Assembly (NCBI GenBank): GCA_003139095.1
Contig: PLHW01000053.1
Span: 1-64,000 of the forward strand
Source of the DNA: Acidobacteriaceae bacterium
Lineage (GTDB): Bacteria > Acidobacteriota > Terriglobia > Terriglobales > Acidobacteriaceae
Direction: 5' to 3'
DNA length: 64,000 nt
In this document: positions 57,161 through 64,000 of the stretch, piece by piece
Numbering within the stretch: the first letter of the stretch is position 1
Layout of the letters: each line of letters starts with the position of its first letter
Translations under genes and position numbers: made by a program
Notes under the pieces: model-generated
Database searches by the model: none
Seen by the model: only the letters and a program-made list of their open reading frames with translations
Told to the model about the DNA's origin: nothing

Positions 57161-58400
57161 CTCAGGCAGACTTCGCGGCTGGGTTTTCGCGACGGTATTG
57201 CTATGGATGGCGATTGCCAACATTTATGTGCTGTGGGAATCGCGAACGGCAATGGCGAAGGGGTATTTCGATTTCGCGAATTTCTACACCGCGGGCGCGC
57301 TGGTGGACCGCGGGCTCGGGGCCGAAATTTACGATCACGAAGCGCAGTGGAAAGTGCAGCAGGAATTTGCGTCGGAGGTAAAGATCAGGCTGGGCCCAAT
57401 GCGTTATCTGCGGCCTCCGTTCGAGGCGTTGCTGTTTGCGGTGTTTGCAATGTGGCCTTATCCGAAGGCGCTGCTCTTGTGGACGATCTTCAAACTTGCC
57501 CTGCTGGCGGCAATCCCGTTCGTTGTGATCCGCGGGCGGCCGTGGAGAGAGAGTTTTCCGATCTGGCTGATTCCCGTTCTCGTTTTAGGCACAATTCCCG
57601 GCTTCATGGATGTTCTGCTCGGACAGGATGCGGTGCTGATTGCCTTTCTGTTCGCAGTCGTTTTCTGGCAGCTTGATGTTGGGCGGGATTGGGTAGCTGG
57701 TATTGTTCTGGGCCTCGCGCTTTGCAAGTTTCAACTTGCATTGCCGTTTGTACTCGCGGTCGCCGTCGCTGGGCGGCGGCGCGTGTTGCCGGGCTTCGCA
57801 ATTTCAGCATTTGCTCTTACGGTGGTTTCGTTTTTTGTGGTTGGTTGGAAGGGACTGGTGAATTATCCGGCCTATTTGCTGGCGCTGAATCAGTCGGCGG
57901 GCGTTGGAATTGCGCCGCAGTTGCAGATGACTCTGCGCGGGCTGTTGACTTTCATCGTGGGGCGTTTGCCGTATCCCGGACGCATTCATTGGGTGCTGGC
58001 GCCCATTGCGCTCGCGGCGATTGTTTACGCGGGGCTGATCTGGCGAAAAGCGGGCAGCGGTTTTTTGGCGGAGGGCTTCGGACTGGCGGCGCTGGTGGGG
58101 ATCGTCACAAGTTATTACGCATACAGCTACGATTTGCTGTTGCTGATCGTGCCGCTCATTGCCATGCGCACTCGACCCGATGACGCTCCCCGCGCAGATC
58201 GAGCTACTCGGCTTCTGGAGCGGGTGGGATTATTCTTCGTGCTGTTTACTCCGACCTTCTGGTTTGTGAACTATTTGCATGATCAATGCCTGATGACGCT
58301 GCCGTTGCTGGCGCTGATTGCGGCGTTGGTGCGCAGGCTGCATGCGGGAGGACGCGTGAGCGAGGCGGGGCACACGTTGGTTCGGGACTGCGTGCAATGA
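57153..58400 (+). CDS. GT87-family glycosyltransferase, copy 2 (divergent)
   Basis: The 415-residue membrane protein has the GT87 layout but a different first loop: FDFANFYTAGALVDRG and MRYLRPPFEALLFAVFA, with an aspartate in GYFDF at the site of the copy-1 SDLYPRW. Later helices contain GQDAVLIAFLFAVVFW and ALCKFQLALPF, matching the Gxx(D/Q) and KPQL elements of the family. It overlaps copy 1 by eight bases and copy 3 by four, so the three are one operon. Confidence 0.8.
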   Translation: MTNSGRLRGWVFATVLLWMAIANIYVLWESRTAMAKGYFDFANFYTAGALVDRGLGAEIYDHEAQWKVQQEFASEVKIRLGPMRYLRPPFEALLFAVFAMWPYPKALLLWTIFKLALLAAIPFVVIRGRPWRESFPIWLIPVLVLGTIPGFMDVLLGQDAVLIAFLFAVVFWQLDVGRDWVAGIVLGLALCKFQLALPFVLAVAVAGRRRVLPGFAISAFALTVVSFFVVGWKGLVNYPAYLLALNQSAGVGIAPQLQMTLRGLLTFIVGRLPYPGRIHWVLAPIALAAIVYAGLIWRKAGSGFLAEGFGLAALVGIVTSYYAYSYDLLLLIVPLIAMRTRPDDAPRADRATRLLERVGLFFVLFTPTFWFVNYLHDQCLMTLPLLALIAALVRRLHAGGRVSEAGHTLVRDCVQ

Positions 58401-59716
58401 CCGTTATGCCTCGATCGCCGTCGCGCGGGGCTGCATCCTGGAAATGGGTGCTGCTTTCGGTTGTTTGCGCGGCGGGAGTGTGGCTATATGCCCAGCGTGT
58501 GCTGATTCCATACCAGAAGGCTGACGCGGCGGCGCAGGACAGGCCGCGCGGCAATCTCTCAGATTTGTATCCGCGATGGTTGGGCGCGCGGGAATTGTTG
58601 TTGCGCGGGCGCGACCCGTATAGCGCGGAGATTGCGCGCGAAATACAGATGGGTTACTACGGGCGTGCGCTGGATCCGGCTCGGCCGGGAGATCCGAGAG
58701 ATCTGCAGGGATTTGCTTATCCGGTGTATGTGGTTTTTGTTCTGGCGCCGACGGTGCGCTTGCCGTTTGCGGTCGTGCAGCAGGGATTCTTTTGGCTGTT
58801 GGCGATTTTGACGGCGGCGAGTGCGCTGATCTGGCTGCGTGCGCTGAGGTGGGCCGCTTCATTTCCGGAGCGGATCACGGTGCTCGCTCTGACGATGGGT
58901 AGTTTGGCGGTGATGCAAGGGCTGAAGCTGGAGCAGATGAGCTTGCTGGTAGCGGGGTTGATTGCGATTGCGATTTTGCTTTTGATATGCGATTGGCAGA
59001 TTGCCGCGGGAGCGGTGCTGGCGCTGGCTGCGATCAAGCCGCAGCTCATCGTATTGCTGCTGGTTTGGCTTGGCATGTGGACTCTGGGCGACCTGCGGCG
59101 GCGCTGGCGGTGGGCGGCGTCTTTCGCGGTGGTGATGGCGATTCAGATGGCGGCGGCGGAGTGGTATCTGCCGCATTGGATTCCGCGCTTCTGGCAGGCG
59201 GCGCGCGAGTATAACGCTTACACCGGCGCGGTGGGAGTTGCGGAGAAACTGGCGGGGCCATTCGTGGGGCGCACGCTGGAACTTCTGGCGGTTGTGGTGC
59301 TGATGAGGTTGTGCTGGCAAAAGCGCAGGCTTGACGCGAGTGATGTTGCGTTCGCCCGTATGATCAGCCTGGTCCTGGCGCTCACCGTTCTGCTTGTACC
59401 TGCCTACTCGGTTTACAATCAGGTGCTTCTGATTCCCGCGCTGGTGGCGCTGTTCCGCGAGCGACGGGCAGTCTGGGGCCGCGGCTTTGTGGGTCGCGCG
59501 CTTTTGCTGATTGGCGCGGGACTGATTGCGTGGCCGTGGAGTACGAGCGTGCTGCTGGCGGTTCTTTCGTTTCTATTGCCGCCGGCCACGGTGGAGCGCG
59601 CGTGGGCCGTGCCGTTTTGGACGGCGCTGCTTATCCCCGTGGGGGTGGCGGCGATGATGCTGGTTTATGCGGGGGAGTCGAGTTTTGATGACTCGGCGAG
59701 GGCAGCGTCGTCGTAG
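58397..59716 (+). CDS. GT87-family glycosyltransferase, copy 3
   Basis: The 439-residue protein repeats the copy-1 signatures nearly word for word in loop 1 (SDLYPRWLGARELL, RDPYSAEIAREIQ, LQGFAYPVYVVFVLAP) and in AIKPQLIVLLLVWLGMW, so copies 1 and 3 are recent paralogues with copy 2 between. It starts within an ATGA overlap with copy 2. Membrane helices fill most of the chain. Substrate and acceptor unknown; the neighbouring DPDLWWHLRTG protein and the epimerase at 35 kb are possible pathway partners. Confidence 0.82.
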   Translation: MTVMPRSPSRGAASWKWVLLSVVCAAGVWLYAQRVLIPYQKADAAAQDRPRGNLSDLYPRWLGARELLLRGRDPYSAEIAREIQMGYYGRALDPARPGDPRDLQGFAYPVYVVFVLAPTVRLPFAVVQQGFFWLLAILTAASALIWLRALRWAASFPERITVLALTMGSLAVMQGLKLEQMSLLVAGLIAIAILLLICDWQIAAGAVLALAAIKPQLIVLLLVWLGMWTLGDLRRRWRWAASFAVVMAIQMAAAEWYLPHWIPRFWQAAREYNAYTGAVGVAEKLAGPFVGRTLELLAVVVLMRLCWQKRRLDASDVAFARMISLVLALTVLLVPAYSVYNQVLLIPALVALFRERRAVWGRGFVGRALLLIGAGLIAWPWSTSVLLAVLSFLLPPATVERAWAVPFWTALLIPVGVAAMMLVYAGESSFDDSARAASS

Positions 59717-59729
59717 AATGCTGTGGGGT

Positions 59730-59770
59730 GATCGGATCGGGCGATCGGGTCATCGGGCGATCTGAAAACC
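59730..59770 (+). repeat. GATCGGGn octamer array before the phosphatase gene
   Basis: GATCGGGC, GATCGGGT, CATCGGGC and GATCTGAA follow one another as 8-base words. The last 28 bases (59743-59770) recur with one change at 62785-62812. Confidence 0.9.
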
Positions 59771-59786
59771 AGAAGATTCAGGATCA

Positions 59787-61433
59787 ATGGGGACTGCGTC
59801 ACATTCCGGAAGTTCGGGCATTTTTCCCGTCATGATTTACGTGCAGGGAAGCGAGCAGCAGACGCTGTCGCTGAACCACACGCCCTTCACGGTGGGGCGC
59901 AAGGTGGATCGTGACCTTGTGATCGCCGACCCGCGCGTCTCGCGCGAACATGCCTCAATCGTCGCCGAAAACGGCGAATTCACGGTTGTCGACCAGGGCA
60001 GCAAGCATGGCACATTCGTCAACGGCGAGCGCGTGGAGCGCCACAAGCTCCAGCGCAACGACCGTCTGGAGTTTGGCGCGCGGGATGTGGCGTACCTGAT
60101 CTTCCATCCGCTGCACACGACCTCGAATACGGCGCGAGAATTCCTCAGCCAGATTTCCGGGATTCAGATTGCGCCGGAAGCGTCAGATCTGGAAAAGCTG
60201 ACGCTCTTCATGGAGGCGGCGCGCAAGCTCAATACGATCGGCGTGCTGGATGAGATTCTGGTGACGCTGCTGGAAGCGACGCTGAAGCTGACGCGCGCCG
60301 AGCGCGGATACATTTTTTTGCGCGACAGTGCGGGGGTATTGACTTTGGCGGCGGGCCGCAACTCGAAAAGCGAGCCGCTGCTCGACGACAAGACCATTTC
60401 GCGGTCGGTGCTGGAGGGCGCGCTCACCTCCAATTCCGAATACCTGGTCACCGATACCAGCCAGATGCTCGACGTGCAACAGCGCCAGAGCATTGTGGCG
60501 TTCGATTTGCGCACCGTGATCTGCATGCCGCTGCGCAAGCCGATGGTGCAGACGACGCGCGACGGACAGCCCGCAGGGGGCGAAGTTATGGGGGCGCTCT
60601 ACGTCGATTCGCGCTTCGCGTCGCGCGACATCACCAGCGTGAGCCATGACATTCTGCGGGCGATCGCGACGGAAGCGGCGCAGTTGATTGAGAACGCACG
60701 GCTGGTGCAGGCCGAAGAAGCGGGGCGGCGCTATCAGCAGGAGTTAGGGATTGCGGCGTCGATTCAGCAACGTCTGCTCGCGGTGACTCTGCCTGAGGTT
60801 TCGTTTGCGCGCGTGAGCGGGCGCAATATGTCCTGCAAAGAGATTGGCGGCGATTTTTTCGAGGCCGTGAATACTCCGGCGGGCCTGGCCGTGGTGCTGG
60901 CCGACGTCAGCGGCAAAGGGGTTTCGGCGGCACTGCTGGCTTCGATTCTTCAGGGGATGGTTTACTCGCAGCTGATTTCCGGCATGCCGTTGACCGAGGT
61001 GGTGGCGGCAGTGAATCGCTTTTTCACGTATAAGCACATCGGCGAGAAGTACGCGACCATGATCATCACGCGCCTGCGCAACGATGGCGACCTCGAATAC
61101 GTCAATTGCGGTCACATTCCGCCGGTCTGGATTTGTGGCAACGAAGTGCTAAGACCATCGCATGGCAATCTGCCGGTTGGCCTGCTTGCGGACGCGACTT
61201 ATGCCAGCGACCGCTGCCAGATGAAGCCGGGAGATCGCCTGATTCTGGTCACCGACGGCGTGACGGAAGCGGAGAATGCTCGCGGCGACATGTTCGATAG
61301 CGAGCGGTTGGAGCGAGTGGCAGGGAAGAGTTCTTCGATGGAAGATATTTTTTCGGCGGTGGCCGACTTCTGCGGGGGAACGCCGCTGAACGACGATTGC
61401 ACGGTGGTGGAACTGGCTTATACGGGCGATTAG
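59787..61433 (+). CDS. FHA-GAF-SpoIIE (PP2C-type) protein phosphatase
   Basis: The 548-residue protein has an FHA domain (about 15-100: FTVGRKVDRDLVIADPRVSREHASI, DQGSKHGTFVNG), which binds phosphothreonine. A GAF domain follows at about 130-300, and a SpoIIE/PP2C-like phosphatase at about 345-547. Metal-binding aspartates are in GGDFFEAV, LADVSGKGVSAALL, TDGVTEAEN and NDDCTVVEL. It should dephosphorylate an anti-sigma-factor antagonist or another Ser/Thr target in response to a GAF-bound signal. The ATG at 59787 has AGGA very close to it; an ATG at 59832 just before the FHA strand is also possible. Confidence 0.9.
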   Translation: MGTASHSGSSGIFPVMIYVQGSEQQTLSLNHTPFTVGRKVDRDLVIADPRVSREHASIVAENGEFTVVDQGSKHGTFVNGERVERHKLQRNDRLEFGARDVAYLIFHPLHTTSNTAREFLSQISGIQIAPEASDLEKLTLFMEAARKLNTIGVLDEILVTLLEATLKLTRAERGYIFLRDSAGVLTLAAGRNSKSEPLLDDKTISRSVLEGALTSNSEYLVTDTSQMLDVQQRQSIVAFDLRTVICMPLRKPMVQTTRDGQPAGGEVMGALYVDSRFASRDITSVSHDILRAIATEAAQLIENARLVQAEEAGRRYQQELGIAASIQQRLLAVTLPEVSFARVSGRNMSCKEIGGDFFEAVNTPAGLAVVLADVSGKGVSAALLASILQGMVYSQLISGMPLTEVVAAVNRFFTYKHIGEKYATMIITRLRNDGDLEYVNCGHIPPVWICGNEVLRPSHGNLPVGLLADATYASDRCQMKPGDRLILVTDGVTEAENARGDMFDSERLERVAGKSSSMEDIFSAVADFCGGTPLNDDCTVVELAYTGD

Positions 61434-61477
61434 CGGGTCGGTCTGTGCTCGCCTAACGTTTCCTTTCCCTCGAATGC

Positions 61478-62353
61478 TTAAGGCTTGGCCTCTTTGTGAA
61501 TTCCCACGGTTGACCAGGTTTTGTCGGCGGCGTGGCATAGTTTCTCAATCGCGCAGTCGGCACATTGTGGATTGCGGGCGACGCACAGCTTGCGACCGTG
61601 CCAGATCACTTCATGAGAGAAGTCCGTCCATCGTTCACGGGGAATAATTTGCATTAAGTCCTGCTCGATTTTTTGCGCGTCCTCGTGATGACTCAATTCC
61701 AATCGTCGTGAAATGCGCGTTACGTGCGTGTCGACAACTACTCCTTCATTTTTCTTGAACCAGGTTCCGAGCACGACGTTGGCGGTCTTGCGGGCCACGC
61801 CCGGAAGGGTGAGCAACTCGTCCATCGTCTCGGGAACTTTGCCGCCGAAGTCAGAGACGATTTTGCGCGCCGCGCCCACCACCGATTTTGACTTGTTGCG
61901 AAAGAAGCCGGTGGAGCGGATGTCAGGCTCGAGTTGCTCGGGCTGGAGCGCCGCGAAATCCTGCGGCGTCGGATATTTTTCGAACAAGATGGGCGTGACC
62001 ATGTTGACGCGTACGTCGGTGCACTGAGCGGAGAGAATGGTGGCGACGAGCAGTTCCCATGCGCTGCGGTGAGTGAGGGCGCAGGTGGCGCCGGGATACA
62101 TCCGATCGAGGCCGGAAATGATCTGGCGGATGCGCTCTGGGTTGAGCGAATCATAGGTTGAGCTGGCGTCGGATTTCTTTGTAGGCGCTGACTTGTTTGC
62201 AGCTTTCGATTTTGGAGCGTTGCCGGGCTCTGCTGATCTTCGGCGAGCATTCGGTTGCGCGGGTGTCTGCTTGGACACAACAGGCTTCGCGGAACGGATC
62301 GCGTCCTGGCGTCCGCTGCGGCTGGGTTGGCGCGGCATATTTCCGCGGGGCAT
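61478..62353 (-). CDS. nth: Endonuclease III with N-terminal extension
   Basis: Nth removes oxidised pyrimidines and cuts the abasic site. The core is complete: LSAQCTDVRVN, the helix-hairpin-helix LPGVARKTANVVLGTWF with the catalytic lysine in the preceding LLTLPGVARKTA region, catalytic Asp in VVVDTHVTRISRRL, and the 4Fe-4S loop C-x6-C-x2-C-x5-C (CVARNPQCADCAIEKLC). About 70 N-terminal residues are Pro/Ala/Ser/Lys-rich and disordered (SAKPVVSKQTPAQPNAR and onward), longer than E. coli Nth (211). A later start cannot be excluded. Confidence 0.93.
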   Translation of the reverse strand: MPRGNMPRQPSRSGRQDAIRSAKPVVSKQTPAQPNARRRSAEPGNAPKSKAANKSAPTKKSDASSTYDSLNPERIRQIISGLDRMYPGATCALTHRSAWELLVATILSAQCTDVRVNMVTPILFEKYPTPQDFAALQPEQLEPDIRSTGFFRNKSKSVVGAARKIVSDFGGKVPETMDELLTLPGVARKTANVVLGTWFKKNEGVVVDTHVTRISRRLELSHHEDAQKIEQDLMQIIPRERWTDFSHEVIWHGRKLCVARNPQCADCAIEKLCHAADKTWSTVGIHKEAKP

Positions 62354-62513
62354 AACGGTTATCTCCTGAGACGAGGTTCATGGTATCAAAGGCGGTGTGG
62401 CCGCGGCCTGCTTCGCGGTATGCTCGCGAGGGAACATCCAGGGTCACTCAGGTAACTCAGGTGGAATTGACGGGAGTTAGGCAGGTGAGTAGTCTGAAAC
62501 AAAAGCAGACATC

Positions 62514-62738
62514 GTGGCCGTTAAGAACATCAAACTCGGGCAAGTGTGGCGCCAGGACGAAAGCGGAAAAGACTTTCTGGTGACCAAGGTCTACACCGAA
62601 GTGTTCACGCAGTATGCGGTGTTGCGCCCCGCCGAGGTGAATGCACCCAATGTACCGGGCGTCAAAGTAAAGGTAGCCAAGTCGGCCGATGGCGTGGCGC
62701 TGCCGGGCTTCACGTTCACGCAAGAAGGGGCCTTTTGA
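62514..62738 (+). CDS. Small conserved-looking protein of unknown function
   Basis: The 74-residue basic protein (KLGQVWRQDESGKDFLVTKVYTEVFTQY split at about 7-33, then VPGVKVKVAKSADG) has alternating hydrophobic and charged residues, suggesting a small beta-barrel. The start is GTG at 62514 with only a poor upstream site. Coding-like composition and a position between two divergent genes support it. Its stop overlaps the first word of the octamer array. Confidence 0.6.
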   Translation: MAVKNIKLGQVWRQDESGKDFLVTKVYTEVFTQYAVLRPAEVNAPNVPGVKVKVAKSADGVALPGFTFTQEGAF

Positions 62739-62812
62739 TCGGGTGATCTGACGATCGGGCCATTGTGTGATCGGGCCATCTGACGATCGGGTCATCGGGC
62801 GATTTGAAAACC
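62737..62812 (+). repeat. GATCGGGn octamer array, nine consecutive units
   Basis: From 62737 the sequence is read as unbroken 8-base words (GATCGGGT, GATCTGAC, GATCGGGC, CATTGTGT, GATCGGGC and so on) to 62808. The 17 bases at 62759-62775 are the exact reverse complement of 62908-62924. Confidence 0.9.
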
Positions 62813-62894
62813 CGGTGCCTTTTGTGTATCTGGTCTTCAAGAATTCAATGTTTGCGCCGTGTTCTATCTTCCGCTTCAATTGAGATTGGTTTTA

Positions 62895-62942
62895 GATGAT
62901 CAAATGACCCGATCACACAATGGCTCGATGATCCGATCCGAT
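62895..62942 (-). repeat. Opposite-orientation octamer array ending in the dedA start codon
   Basis: Six 8-base words (GATGATCA, AATGACCC, GATCACAC, AATGGCTC, GATGATCC, GATCCGAT) form the inverted partner of the array at 62737-62812. The last word supplies the first two bases of the ATG at 62941. Confidence 0.88.
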
Positions 62943-63567
62943 GACTGAAAAAATTCTCGCACTCCTGTTTGTTTTTATTTCGCACCTGGTCGCGGCTACG
63001 GGATATGCCGGCATTGTTCTTCTGATGGCGATTGAGTCGGCGTGTATTCCGCTGCCCTCGGAGCTGATCATGCCGTTTGCCGGCTACCTGGTTTTCCAGG
63101 GCACGATGAAGCTGCTGTGGGTGGCGACGGCGGGAGCGATTGGCTGCAATCTTGGATCGCTGGTCGCGTATGAAATTGGCTGCTATGGCGGGCGACCGCT
63201 GGTGGAGCGCTATGGGCGCTGGATTCTGATGGGGCGCCGCGAACTGGATTGGGCTGACCGTTTTTTTCAGCGCTGGGGAGAGATGGCGGTTTTTCTGGCC
63301 CGGTTGCTGCCGGTGATCCGCACGTTCATTGCGCTGCCCGCGGGAGTGGCGCGCATGCCGCGCGGAAAGTTTCACATCTATACATTTCTCGGATCGTGGC
63401 CGTGGTGCCTGGCGCTTGCCTGGTTTGGCATGAAACTGGGTGAGAACTGGCGCTCGCTGGGACAATACTTTCACAAGATGGACGCGGTGATCGGTGTGCT
63501 TCTGCTGACCGGCATGGCGTGGTTTATCTGGTCGCACTGGCAGAACCGGATGCGGGCGACAGAGTAA
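62941..63567 (+). CDS. DedA-family membrane protein
   Basis: The 208-residue inner-membrane protein has the DedA pattern: an amphipathic start, ESACIPLPSELIMPFAG with the conserved E and P residues, GSLVAYEIGCYGGR, and FLARLLPVIRTFIALPAGVARMP with the conserved arginines. DedA proteins are implicated in undecaprenyl-phosphate or phospholipid recycling and membrane homeostasis. The family length and motif order are complete. There is no Shine-Dalgarno sequence; the ATG falls in a repeat word. Confidence 0.92.
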   Translation: MTEKILALLFVFISHLVAATGYAGIVLLMAIESACIPLPSELIMPFAGYLVFQGTMKLLWVATAGAIGCNLGSLVAYEIGCYGGRPLVERYGRWILMGRRELDWADRFFQRWGEMAVFLARLLPVIRTFIALPAGVARMPRGKFHIYTFLGSWPWCLALAWFGMKLGENWRSLGQYFHKMDAVIGVLLLTGMAWFIWSHWQNRMRATE

Positions 63568-63640
63568 ACTTGAGGCTCGCGGGGCGCCGTTGCGCGCGTG
63601 GAATCGCGATCCAGCATCTCGCGCTCCGGCATCTACTGAC

Positions 63641-64000
63641 ATGGGATTTTTGAGCTACCTCTTTTATCCGTGGGGATTTCTGCTCCAGGGACTGGCGATT
63701 GTGCACTTCATCCGCCGCCGTCCCGACACGTATTGGATCTTCATAATTTTGTTTCTGGGGCCGCTCGGGGCTATCATTTACTTGGCCGTTGAGGCCCTCC
63801 CCGATCTTGGCCTGCTCGGCCAGTCCTTCAAAGTATTTCCGCGCCGCAGGCGCATTGGCGAGCTGGAAGTGGCCATCCGAGACAATCCGTCCGCCGGCAA
63901 TTACGAAGAGCTTGGCGATTTGTACATGGATGACGGCAAGTTTGCGCCCGCGCGAGCCGCGTTCGATCGGGCGATTGCCGCGCGAGCCGATACACTCGAT
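63641..64000 (+). CDS. TPR protein with N-terminal membrane domain, 3' end outside window
   Basis: From the ATG at 63641 the frame stays open to the window end (120 codons). Residues 1-20 and 33-54 are membrane helices (YPWGFLLQGLAIVHFI; WIFIILFLGPLGAIIYLAV). From about 80 a tetratricopeptide repeat begins (NYEELGDLYMDDGKFAPARAAFDRAIAARAD). The protein probably presents TPR units to the cytoplasm for protein assembly. No ribosome-binding site is evident, and it lies 73 bases after dedA. Confidence 0.85.
   Translation, partial: MGFLSYLFYPWGFLLQGLAIVHFIRRRPDTYWIFIILFLGPLGAIIYLAVEALPDLGLLGQSFKVFPRRRRIGELEVAIRDNPSAGNYEELGDLYMDDGKFAPARAAFDRAIAARADTLD

Overview
The window reads as a piece of an Acidobacteriota chromosome, most likely class Terriglobia (this placement is an inference from gene families, not from a marker tree). 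The evidence is a large TonB receptor with an N-terminal carboxypeptidase-regulatory domain, a VWFA-related acidobacterial protein, a GloVer tandem-repeat protein, high G+C, frequent GTG/TTG starts, and a general housekeeping backbone with no phage or insertion-sequence gene.

Layout. 1-2.2 kb: two exported proteins of unknown function and a TlpA-like thioredoxin. 2.3-8.4 kb (minus strand): an Oar-type TonB receptor, a sugar-type permease and an exported nucleoside hydrolase. 8.6-10.3 kb: acyl-CoA-binding protein and a cysteine-rich Fe-S protein. 10.5-15.4 kb (plus): animal-type deoxyribose-phosphate aldolase, an EthD-like protein, a two-domain ALDH16-type aldehyde dehydrogenase and a TrpF paralogue. 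15.4-21.8 kb: GloVer protein, KimA-type potassium permease, VWA protein and ribokinase. 22-25.8 kb: pyrR, an Rrf2 regulator, murB and a family-5 uracil-DNA glycosylase. 26-32 kb: the tig-clpP-clpX-lon protein quality-control block. 32-40 kb: a secreted papain-like protein, engB, a PilZ protein, a sugar-nucleotide epimerase, a RodZ-like protein, metK and ahcY. 40-45 kb: accessory genes, with a D-aminoacylase-like protein, a TumE/TumA-type pair, an Mpo1-like protein and a MazE/PIN (VapBC-type) pair. 45-54 kb: a cytoplasmic papain-like protein and a Tad (Flp) pilus locus split into two convergent halves. 54-60 kb: four polytopic membrane proteins including three tandem GT87 glycosyltransferases. 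60-64 kb: FHA-GAF-SpoIIE phosphatase, endonuclease III, a small protein, DedA and a truncated TPR protein.

How genes fit together. Nucleoside hydrolase, permease, ribokinase, DeoC and the aldehyde dehydrogenase could form a dispersed nucleoside and (deoxy)ribose salvage set. metK and ahcY are neighbours in the methyl cycle. ClpP, ClpX, Lon and trigger factor form the usual proteostasis cluster.

The least explained signal is in non-coding DNA. There are several families of 7-bp or 8-bp word arrays (GCTCGnn heptamers, GATCGGGn octamers, GAAACTTT octamers, and words containing ATTACAAATG). They often come as opposite-strand halves that could fold into long hairpins. At pyrR, tadA, the udg gene, the trpF paralogue and dedA they run right up to, or contain, the start codon where a Shine-Dalgarno site would be expected. 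Heptamer arrays also lie inside coding DNA, in the ALDH16 linker and the TrpF tail.
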